DNA from: Rhodoferax sp. OV413
GTDB taxonomy: Bacteria; Pseudomonadota; Gammaproteobacteria; Burkholderiales; Burkholderiaceae_C
Direction: 5' to 3'
Assembly (NCBI RefSeq): GCF_900104385.1
Contig: NZ_FNJA01000007.1
Span: 186,001 to 250,000, forward strand
Length of the DNA: 64,000 bases
In this document: positions 9,614 to 17,230 of the stretch, piece by piece
How positions within the stretch are numbered: position 1 is the stretch's first letter
Layout: every line of letters starts with the position of its first letter
The notes under the pieces: generated by a model
Told to the model about the DNA's origin: nothing
Seen by the model: only the letters and a program-made list of their open reading frames with translations
The model's database searches: none
Program-made: the position numbers and the translations under genes

Positions 9614-9667
9614 TTACTTGGCAACCGACTTCTTAGCTGGCTTTTTGCTGTGTTTCTTTTTGGTCAT
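9614..9667 (-). CDS. 17-residue lysine-rich peptide MTKKKHSKKPAKKSVAK
   Basis: A tiny ATG-to-TAA frame encoding MTKKKHSKKPAKKSVAK, with 9 Lys and 1 His in 17 residues. It lies in an otherwise gene-free stretch (9427-9930) and is followed at once by a good rho-independent terminator, which is the main reason to call it. A weak purine stretch (GAAAGAA) precedes the ATG. Function unknown; a nucleic-acid- or ribosome-binding role is only inferred from charge. The rest of the stretch (9668-9930) shows no further gene; it should hold the promoter, which I could not place with confidence. Confidence 0.5.
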   Translation of the reverse strand: MTKKKHSKKPAKKSVAK

Positions 9668-9930
9668 GGTGTTCTTTCGTGGATGAAAAAATGGAAACGT
9701 CTGGCATTCCATTCGCACGGCCTGCCGACCCCTTTAGAACGCTGCACTGAACGCCGGGTTGACAGGTTTTGAGAAAACTCCCCACCCTGCGGCCAACAAG
9801 TTCTACTGGGTAAAGATTCTAAGTGCGCCGGTAAGCACACCAGGCCCCAAAGCCAGCTTTACCAAACAGTAACACGGCGCCTGCCGGGGTGAATTGGCCT
9901 GACAGCACGCATGTACCATCGCCCACCTCT

Positions 9931-11400
9931 ATGCATGCTCTGCCCTCTTCCCGTTCTTCGCGCCCGGCCCTGCCGCCCTACCGCAACCGCGACTTCCTGC
10001 GCTTCATGCTGTGCCCGCCGCTGTTCTGGATGCTGCTGTTCCTGGTGGCCGAGGCTGCGCTGGCGGCCACTACCACCTGGCTGATCATCGACGCCAGCCG
10101 CGACGTGGTGGACAAGGTGTTTCTGGTGTCCGACTTCGCCTGGATCGTCGGCGTGCAATCGGCCTCCTATGTGCTGGGTGCCAGCAGCTGGATTTTTGCC
10201 GAGCGCGCCGGCTTTGGCGCCTTTGGCCGCTACATGCTGCGCTTTGCCCGCGACAACCGGCACCAGGCTGCGCTGCTGGCCGACAAGGCGCAGCGCGAGC
10301 AGGTCGAGCCGTTCTTGACCAACGAAGCCTTCCACATCTTCTTCGAGCTGGTGTACGAGCTGGAGGCGGACCTGAAGCTGCTGTTCGGCCTGCTGTTCAA
10401 CGCCGCCGTGCTGGGCGTGGCCATCGACGCCGGCCTGCCACTGGTCTACGCCGCGGTATTTGTGGCGCTGCTGGCACTGCAGATGCTGGTGCGCAAGCCG
10501 GTGGCCGCCGTCTACCTGGCGCACCAGCGCAGCACCAACCGCATGACGGCGCAAACCTACAGCGCCTGGGACAACATCTTCAGCGGCAACCGCTACAACT
10601 TCCGGCTTTGGCACCACGGCTTCAAGACCCGGCTGCGCGATGCGCTGGCGGCGCAGATCCGTGCCATCCTGGCCCGCGAAGGCCTGGCCACCTTGCACGG
10701 CATCGTCTCGCTGGCGGCGCTGTTCAGCTACCTGGCCTGGGTGGCGGGCGACAACGCCGGCAACACCGCCCTGCTGGTGGCGCTGGCCGCCACCTTGCCA
10801 CGGCAAATCGCCCTGTCCAGTGACATGCACGACCTGGCCTCGGGCTGGAACGACCTGGCCGCCGTGTGGACGCGCATCGGCGGCGCCTGCAATGCGATGC
10901 GCCCGGCGCCCGACGCCGGCTTTCTGCAGCGCATAGGCTACGACGCGCTGCGGCTGCAGTGGGCTGGCGACCGGGATGCCCAGCCCTGCACCAGCCTGGA
11001 CGAAGCGCTGGCCATCGTTGACGCCCAGCCCAGTGGCCGGCTGCAGGTGCGCGGCGGCAATGGCTCGGGCAAATCCACCCTGCTAGCGGCGCTGAAAACC
11101 CGCCTCGGCCACCAGGCTTTTTACTGGCCGACGCAGGACAAGCTGGCGTTTGCGTTTGCCGGCGCCCAGCCGGTGGATGACGATGAAGAAGACGAAGAAG
11201 CCCCTGCCACCAGTGGCTTCTCGTCTGGTGAGCGCCAGCTGCGGGCGCTGCAGGAAATCAGTCTGAAAACCCAGGCCCGCGTCTACCTGCTGGACGAGTG
11301 GGACGCGAACCTGGACGCCCGCAACCGGGCGGCCGCCGAAGCGCTGGTGCAACAGCTGGCGGCGCGCGCCGTGGTGGTGGAAATTTCACACCGGGCCTGA
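9931..11400 (+). CDS. ABC transporter half-molecule with compact nucleotide-binding domain
   Basis: About 489 residues: a membrane domain of roughly 330 residues with several hydrophobic spans (for example LFWMLLFLVAEAALAATTTW), then an ATPase domain. Visible ATPase motifs are Walker A RGGNGSGKST (about residue 374), a signature-like GFSSGERQ, Walker B VYLLDEWDANLD (about 450) and a terminal switch histidine in EISHRA, the last residues of the protein. Only about 80 residues separate Walker A from Walker B, against roughly 115 in typical importers, and the gap holds an acidic run (DDDEEDEEAP). The layout recalls SyrD/PvdE-type exporters fused to a trimmed ATPase. ATG 9931 is preferred; GTG 9889 is in frame. 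No partner gene is adjacent. Confidence 0.7.
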   Translation: MHALPSSRSSRPALPPYRNRDFLRFMLCPPLFWMLLFLVAEAALAATTTWLIIDASRDVVDKVFLVSDFAWIVGVQSASYVLGASSWIFAERAGFGAFGRYMLRFARDNRHQAALLADKAQREQVEPFLTNEAFHIFFELVYELEADLKLLFGLLFNAAVLGVAIDAGLPLVYAAVFVALLALQMLVRKPVAAVYLAHQRSTNRMTAQTYSAWDNIFSGNRYNFRLWHHGFKTRLRDALAAQIRAILAREGLATLHGIVSLAALFSYLAWVAGDNAGNTALLVALAATLPRQIALSSDMHDLASGWNDLAAVWTRIGGACNAMRPAPDAGFLQRIGYDALRLQWAGDRDAQPCTSLDEALAIVDAQPSGRLQVRGGNGSGKSTLLAALKTRLGHQAFYWPTQDKLAFAFAGAQPVDDDEEDEEAPATSGFSSGERQLRALQEISLKTQARVYLLDEWDANLDARNRAAAEALVQQLAARAVVVEISHRA

Positions 11401-11410
11401 CAAGCTGGCG

Positions 11411-11471
11411 CTATCTCTTTCATAGCTGCTAGCGCAGGCAGTACCTTCGCCACAGGCTGATTTCTCTTAAA
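11411..11471 (-). repeat. Intergenic palindromic repeat, copy C
   Basis: Reads CATAGCTGCTAGCGCAGG, loop, CTTCGCCACAGGCTGATTTC, then TTAAA. One arm has a change (CTTCGCC instead of CTGCGCC) that weakens the stem. It lies between convergent genes, and the terminal TTAA supplies the stop of the PAP2 gene. Confidence 0.75.
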
Positions 11472-13368
11472 CCTTGGCGTCCAGGCGGATCGACACACCA
11501 GACCGGCTGTAGATCGGTGTGACCTTGAAGCCATCAACGCTGACGCTGGCAAACGTGCCGGTGCGGCCGGTGCAGCTGATGAGGGTCAGCACATCGCCCA
11601 CGGCCGGGGTGTAGCCGGACTGGAGCTGCACTTTCAGCGCGCCGCCCAGAGCCGCCACGCCGGCCACCGCGATGCGGCCCTGCTCACCAGCGCCCAGCGT
11701 CAGTTGCAAATTACCGCCGGCCAGCTGGGTGTAGCTGCCGTTCAGCGCCAGCTTGCCGCCGCTCCAGCCGACAAAGGTGCCCGCGCTGTTGTACACATCG
11801 CCCTGGCCCAGTGCCTTGGCGGACGCCGCTTCCAGCGTACCGGCGTCGATCTGGGTGCCACCGGTCCAGCTGTTGCTGCCGGCCAGGCGCAGGCTGCCGC
11901 TGCCCTGCTTGGTCAGCTTGCCGGCGCCACTGATGTCGTTGCGCCAGGTGTCCAGCGCGTGGTAGCTCTTCTTGCTGGCGTCCATGGCCACGGCGACGTT
12001 GCCGTTGAACACTCCATAGCCTTCGGAAGCAGCAAACAGGTTCAGCCGGCCCCAGCCTTCGGCGTCGTCCAGCAGCGGGTAGCCGGAGGCAATGGAGGTG
12101 GTCTTCAGCACCACCCGGCGCTGCTCGGCGCTCAGGTAGGGCAAGCGGGTTTCCAGCAGCACCTCGGCGCCCTTGGGCACGCTGGGCACGGCGGTGGTGG
12201 CGTTGATCTGGGTGAAGCCGTAGGTCAGGCGCTGGGCGTAGCTGGCCTGGTTGGCGGCGCGGTCGGCGTAGGCGTCAGTGGCGGTGCTGGCGGCATGGGC
12301 GACGCTGTAGAACGTGTCGTCGTTGCTGCCGGTCTGAGCCTGCAGATAGCTGTGCGCCTGGGTGACGGCTGCGGCCTTGGCCGCGGCGTTGGCGCTGTCG
12401 TTCAGGATGGCGGCCGCCAGGGCGGTGGCCAGGGTGCGGCCGCCCATCACGTCCATCGGCGAATGCATGCCGGCGACGATGCGGTTGTCGCCGATGTCGG
12501 AGGCGCGGGTCAGGATTTCCTGGAAGCGCTCGGGTACCGCATAGGCCATGGCCCAGGCCGCCAGGTAGGCCGCATTGGTATGGCCGCTGGTGAAACCGCC
12601 GTCGGTGGCCGGCGTGCTGCTGCGCACCGGCAGCAAGGTCGGCACCAGGGCTACGCTGGAGCTGTAGATGGGGAAGCCCAGGCTATCCACTGCGCCAGTG
12701 TCCTGCACCACGCTGGCATTCGTCATGCGCCAGGGGCGCGGGTACTGGAAGAAGTTCTTGCTCGGCGTGGTCGACGAAAAGTTGCCGCGCAGCAGGTTCA
12801 CCAGGCTCACCACACTGCCCAGGCTGGAGGATGTAGTGCCGCCGCCAGTGCCGGCTTCGGTATAGGCCACGCTGGTGGCATTGGCCGGGATGCTGGTGAT
12901 GGTGGTGGTCGCCCCCGCCCCTGTGTAGTACGGCGCGGCCAGCGGGCCCAGGCCGTCGATCACGCTGTAGTTCTGGTTGCGGCGGTCAATGTAGTAAGCG
13001 GTGTCGGCCTGCGCGGATGTGCGGCTGGCGCTGAGGTTGGCCACGTACTGGATGTTGCGGCTAAGTACCGGCAGGCCCTTGGCGGTGGGCGCGCCGTTGT
13101 TCCAGGCGCTGCCGGTGGTCCAGAGTTCGTTGAACGGCGCCAGCAAGGCCAGGCCGGCGTTGGTGGCGGTCGTTGTGTTGGCGCTGATATTGGTCTTGTA
13201 GCTATCGACAAACGCGGCCACCGATGGCGCCGGTGCGGCATCGACAAAGCCGGGGTCGGCGGGCGCGGATGGCACTGAGGGTTCGCTGTCGCCACCACCG
13301 CAGGCGCTGAGTGCGCTGCAGACGGCCAGGACCAGGGGAAGCACCGGGAAACGGATCGCAGAAGACAT
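11467..13368 (-). CDS. PAP2-family phosphatase lipoprotein with autotransporter-type beta-strand repeat region
   Basis: About 633 residues. A lipoprotein signal ends at Cys23 (LSACGGG). The PAP2/vanadium-haloperoxidase motif set is complete: K204-x6-RP (KNFFQYPRP), SGHT at 261-264, and NR-x5-H-xxx-D at 295-306. From about residue 450 the sequence turns into Gly/Ser-rich strand repeats (GAGKLTKQGSGSLRLAGSNSW followed by TGGTQIDAGTLEA, quoted in part), the passenger repeat type of autotransporters, but no C-terminal membrane barrel is evident. I infer a surface- or periplasm-anchored acid phosphatase. Start 13368 is chosen because the lipoprotein signal begins there; ATG 13428 would add 20 odd residues. 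No neighbour suggests its substrate. Confidence 0.78.
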   Translation of the reverse strand: MSSAIRFPVLPLVLAVCSALSACGGGDSEPSVPSAPADPGFVDAAPAPSVAAFVDSYKTNISANTTTATNAGLALLAPFNELWTTGSAWNNGAPTAKGLPVLSRNIQYVANLSASRTSAQADTAYYIDRRNQNYSVIDGLGPLAAPYYTGAGATTTITSIPANATSVAYTEAGTGGGTTSSSLGSVVSLVNLLRGNFSSTTPSKNFFQYPRPWRMTNASVVQDTGAVDSLGFPIYSSSVALVPTLLPVRSSTPATDGGFTSGHTNAAYLAAWAMAYAVPERFQEILTRASDIGDNRIVAGMHSPMDVMGGRTLATALAAAILNDSANAAAKAAAVTQAHSYLQAQTGSNDDTFYSVAHAASTATDAYADRAANQASYAQRLTYGFTQINATTAVPSVPKGAEVLLETRLPYLSAEQRRVVLKTTSIASGYPLLDDAEGWGRLNLFAASEGYGVFNGNVAVAMDASKKSYHALDTWRNDISGAGKLTKQGSGSLRLAGSNSWTGGTQIDAGTLEAASAKALGQGDVYNSAGTFVGWSGGKLALNGSYTQLAGGNLQLTLGAGEQGRIAVAGVAALGGALKVQLQSGYTPAVGDVLTLISCTGRTGTFASVSVDGFKVTPIYSRSGVSIRLDAKV

Positions 13369-13465
13369 GAAAAAGATGGGGCGCACAGCCCAGGGCAAAA
13401 GAAGCTGCGGACTGTAGGCAGCGTCCATGGCGGTTTGATGACATGTCAGACATCGTGCGACAGAC

Positions 13466-13528
13466 TGCTATCTATTTCGCAGCTGCTTGCGCAGGTGGAA
13501 TATGCGCTAGCGGCCGATTTCTTCTAAA
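13466..13528 (-). repeat. Intergenic palindromic repeat, copy D
   Basis: Reads CAGCTGCTTGCGCAGGTGG, AATATGCGCTAGCGGCCGATTT, with arms GCGCA/TGCGC. It lies just downstream of pobR, between it and the start of the PAP2 gene. Confidence 0.75.
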
Positions 13529-13533
13529 CCGCC

Positions 13534-14310
13534 TTACAGCAAAGGCTGCAGTTCCCTGGCGGCATCCAGCAGCAGCGGCAGCAGATCGCGCTGCATCGCC
13601 TGCTGCTCGAGACGCTGCGGCGTGGTCACCACGTTCAGCGCAGCCACCGTCTTGCCCTGCAGATTGCGCAGCGGGATCGCCAGGGCGTGCACGCCGAGTT
13701 CGTGCTCCTCGCTGGCGACGCAGAAGTCGTCGGCCCGCACCTGCTCGATCACCGCGCGGAAAGCCTTGGGCTCGGTGACCGTGTGGGCCGTCAGCCGCGG
13801 CAGGCTGCGGTTCTTCATCCAGGCGTTAAAGCTGGCCTTGGTCTCGGCCGCCAGCAGCACCCGGCCGGTGGAGGTGGCGTGGGCCGGCAGCCGCGCGCCC
13901 AGGTGCAGGCCGTAGGCCAGCACGCGCAAAGGGCCGCCGCTGCGGTCGTTACCACTGCGGGCGACGATCACCACCTCATCGCCATCGCGCACCACCGCCG
14001 AGAACGACTCCAGGGTTTGTGCCGCCAGGCGGTTCAGCGTGGGCTGCAGCACCCGCGGCAGCTGGGCCGAGGCCAGGTAACTGCCGGAGAAGCGCAGCAC
14101 CTTGGCCGCCAGCCAGAAGTAGCTGCCGTCGGTGTCCAGATAGCCCAAGTGCGCGAGGGTCAGCAGATGCCGCCGCGCCGCGGCCCGCGTCAGCCCCGCG
14201 CGCTGGGCTGCCAGGGTGGCGTTCAGGCGCTGGCGTTCGGTGTCGAAACTTTCCAGCACCGCCATGCCCTTGGCCATGCCTTCGATGAGATCAGCTTTCT
14301 GAATGTCCAT
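13534..14310 (-). CDS. pobR: IclR-family regulator, PobR/PcaR-like
   Basis: A 258-residue protein with an N-terminal winged helix-turn-helix (GLTRAAARRHLLTLAHLGYL, about 38-57) and the IclR effector domain (HATSTGRVLLAA, SEEHELGVHALAIPLRNLQG). It is transcribed away from pobA, with a 123-bp gap holding two PcaR-like sites, the classic layout for the 4-hydroxybenzoate activator of the IclR PcaR/PcaU/PobR group. The start ATG 14310 has GAGG upstream; the frame remains open further 5' but only antisense to pobA. PobR is inferred from context; PcaR-like is the safe family call. Confidence 0.85.
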   Translation of the reverse strand: MDIQKADLIEGMAKGMAVLESFDTERQRLNATLAAQRAGLTRAAARRHLLTLAHLGYLDTDGSYFWLAAKVLRFSGSYLASAQLPRVLQPTLNRLAAQTLESFSAVVRDGDEVVIVARSGNDRSGGPLRVLAYGLHLGARLPAHATSTGRVLLAAETKASFNAWMKNRSLPRLTAHTVTEPKAFRAVIEQVRADDFCVASEEHELGVHALAIPLRNLQGKTVAALNVVTTPQRLEQQAMQRDLLPLLLDAARELQPLL

Positions 14311-14324
14311 TCCGGCCTCATTTT

Positions 14325-14359
14325 GCGCGGTGATCGCACAAGCAGGCCGATCATCGCAC
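14325..14359. promoter_or_regulatory. Tandem PcaR/PobR-type operator sites
   Basis: Two direct repeats start 20 bp apart, at 14325 (GCGCGGTGATCGCAC) and 14345 (GGCCGATCATCGCAC). Against the PcaR consensus as I recall it (GTTCGATAATCGCAC) they match 11 and 12 of 15 positions. The 20-bp spacing puts both on one face of the helix, between pobR and pobA. Confidence 0.6.
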
Positions 14360-14403
14360 AAAGACGGTGCTTCCCACTGGTAAGCCGCGGCGCCCCGACC
14401 TAA

Positions 14404-15621
<1,218 letters not shown>

Positions 15622-15640
15622 AGGCGTTGATTAAAGTGTT

Positions 15641-15755
15641 GATTAAAGATTAGGCAGCGCAAGCTTTAGCCTTTCAAAACAAGCACTTAGCCAGCCCATA
15701 CAGATAGCGTACAGAGTTACCCCCAAAGTTATCCAGTGCAAACGGGGAGAACTTT
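15641..15755 (+). repeat. Long intergenic repeat, copy 1 of 2
   Basis: Its last 44 bases (15712-15755) match 27290-27333 at 41 of 44 positions, including AAAGTTATCCAGTGC and ACGGGGAGAACTTT. Weaker similarity extends about 70 bases further 5'. It holds DnaA-box-like TTACCCCCA and TTATCCAGT. It lies between pobA and the next gene. Confidence 0.7.
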
Positions 15756-15816
15756 GGCGCTCTGCCTCCAATGCCAAAATAAGCCCTGTCACACCACCGC
15801 AGCACAGGGCGCATCG

Positions 15817-16455
15817 ATGCAGAAGCAGGGAACCATCCAACGCTGGGACGCCACACGCGGCTTCGGCTTCATCCGCAGCCCGCAGACCCCGGCCGACATC
15901 TTTTTCCACATCAAGGACTACCGCGGCGCGGCCGCTCCGCGTGAAGGCGAAGCCGTGTGGTTTGAAGAAATTACCGTGAGCGGCAAAGGGCCGCGTGCCA
16001 TGGCGGTCCGCACGGCAACCACGCCTGCCCAAGCAACTCCGCAGCGTCCGCGGCGGCCCGCGCCACGTCCTAACGTTCACCGCACAGATTCCAACCCGGC
16101 ATTTTTTGCGCTGCTGACCCTGGGCTGGATCGGCCTGCTGGCCTGGGGCGTCTGGGCGCAGCGCCTGCCGCTGTGGACATTGGGTGCAGCGGTAGCGGTG
16201 AACCTGGCCACCTTCTTCGCCTACTGGACCGACAAACATGCGGCCCGCACTCGGCAGTGGCGCACCAAGGAAGACACTTTGCATCTGTTCAGCCTGCTCG
16301 GTGGCTGGCCCGGCGCCGGCGTGGCCCAGGCCATCCTGCGGCATAAGTCGTCCAAGGCCGCGTTCCAGGCGACCTACTGGGTGACGGTGCTGACGCATTG
16401 CGCGGCGCTGGCCGGCTGGTTGTTCTGGCTGCAACCGCGCATGCTATTGAATTAA
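15817..16455 (+). CDS. Cold-shock domain / DUF1294 membrane protein fusion
   Basis: A 212-residue protein. The first 65 residues are a cold-shock nucleic-acid-binding domain (GTIQRWDATRGFGFIRS, then DIFFHIKDY), followed by a basic proline-rich linker (PQRPRRPAPRP) and a DUF1294 module of hydrophobic segments with the typical YWTDKHAARTRQWRTKEDTL and GGWPGAGVAQAILRHKS. This fusion is widespread in proteobacteria; its exact role is unknown. I chose ATG 15817 because the cold-shock domain begins at the next codons; an in-frame ATG at 15736 lies inside the repeat-like upstream sequence. Confidence 0.88.
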   Translation: MQKQGTIQRWDATRGFGFIRSPQTPADIFFHIKDYRGAAAPREGEAVWFEEITVSGKGPRAMAVRTATTPAQATPQRPRRPAPRPNVHRTDSNPAFFALLTLGWIGLLAWGVWAQRLPLWTLGAAVAVNLATFFAYWTDKHAARTRQWRTKEDTLHLFSLLGGWPGAGVAQAILRHKSSKAAFQATYWVTVLTHCAALAGWLFWLQPRMLLN

Positions 16456-16506
16456 TAGCTGCTAGCGCAGGTGGTATCTGCGCCAGCGGCCTGTTTTTCT
16501 TTAAGC
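16442..16506 (+). repeat. Intergenic palindromic repeat, copy E
   Basis: Reads AATAGCTGCTAGCGCAGG, TGGTAT, CTGCGCCAGCGGCCTGTTTT. Arms GCGCAG/CTGCGC are perfect. It starts inside the last codons of the preceding gene, whose TAA stop (16453-16455) is in the AT-rich lead-in. Confidence 0.8.
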
Positions 16507-16544
16507 CACCTAGCACAAGCCCAGCTAGACAGCGCCATCCCCCT

Positions 16545-16592
16545 CTGCCACCATATGCACCACCTTTCAAAGGACGGTGCATATGGTGGCAG
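16545..16592 (+). repeat. Perfect 17-bp inverted repeat over a start codon
   Basis: Left arm CTGCCACCATATGCACC (16545-16561) and right arm GGTGCATATGGTGGCAG (16576-16592) are exact complements around a 14-base loop that itself holds CCTTT-C-AAAGG. The loop contains the ribosome binding site AAAGGA and the right arm contains the ATG (16583) of the next gene. Confidence 0.85.
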
Positions 16593-17230
16593 CGCAGATA
16601 TTCTCTGGTGTTGGCATAGGACTGCTGCTGGGCCTGCTGCTCGGCTTGTCGTCGTCGCCGGTCGTTGGCCTGGTGGTGGGGGCGCTGGCGGCGTTGATCG
16701 CGTCCTTCGTCGGCCTGCGCATCCAAAGCAAGGAAAGCGCCGACGCCTCTGCCGATGCCGGCAGCCCCGCGCAACGCAAGCTGGCCGCCCTGCGTGCCGG
16801 CGGCTTCGGCCTGACCTGCGTGGTCGGCCTGCTCTGCGGCATCTACCTGCGCACCCACGACAGCCTGTCGCCAGCACCCGTGCCGCCCAAGCAGCAGATG
16901 GAAGAACTGCTGGCCCTGGGCTTCAGCGCCGCAGAAGCCCGTACCCTGGTCGTGCAGCGCCTGTGGGGGCCACTGCCCGGCAACACCAAACCGGCGGACA
17001 GCCCGGCCTTGTTGCACAGCTCCAGCCTGTTTGCGGGCAACAGCGACCTGTGTGAACGCGCCAGCATGCAGCGCTTCCAGAGCCTGGACAGCGCCATCGC
17101 CGCGTACCAGGCGATGGGCGCGTCGGAACTGGAGCGGATCGCCAAGGCCATCAACCAGCAGCCCGGCGACGATAAAACCCGCGTGGCCTTGTGGAGCAGT
17201 GTGCTGGGAGCCCTATGCACCGGGCGCTAG
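16583..17230 (+). CDS. Uncharacterised membrane protein upstream of protease gene
   Basis: About 215 residues, no family recognised. Two membrane segments at the N-terminus (ILLLGLLLGLSS-like GVGIGLLLGLLLGL and VVGLVVGALAALIASFVG) and a third near residue 75 (GFGLTCVVGLLCGIYL) are followed by a soluble C-terminal part of about 120 residues. The ATG 16583 has AAAGGA 8 bases upstream, both buried in a strong predicted hairpin; GTG 16577 and GTG 16586 are alternatives. Its 3' end overlaps the next gene by 16 bases, so the two are probably translated together and act together. Confidence 0.65.
   Translation: MVAAQIFSGVGIGLLLGLLLGLSSSPVVGLVVGALAALIASFVGLRIQSKESADASADAGSPAQRKLAALRAGGFGLTCVVGLLCGIYLRTHDSLSPAPVPPKQQMEELLALGFSAAEARTLVVQRLWGPLPGNTKPADSPALLHSSSLFAGNSDLCERASMQRFQSLDSAIAAYQAMGASELERIAKAINQQPGDDKTRVALWSSVLGALCTGR

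Noticed and set aside
11704-13278. Glycine- and valine-rich plus-strand frame opposite the PAP2 gene
   Set aside because: Composition mirrors the repetitive minus-strand coding sequence; no signal or domain.
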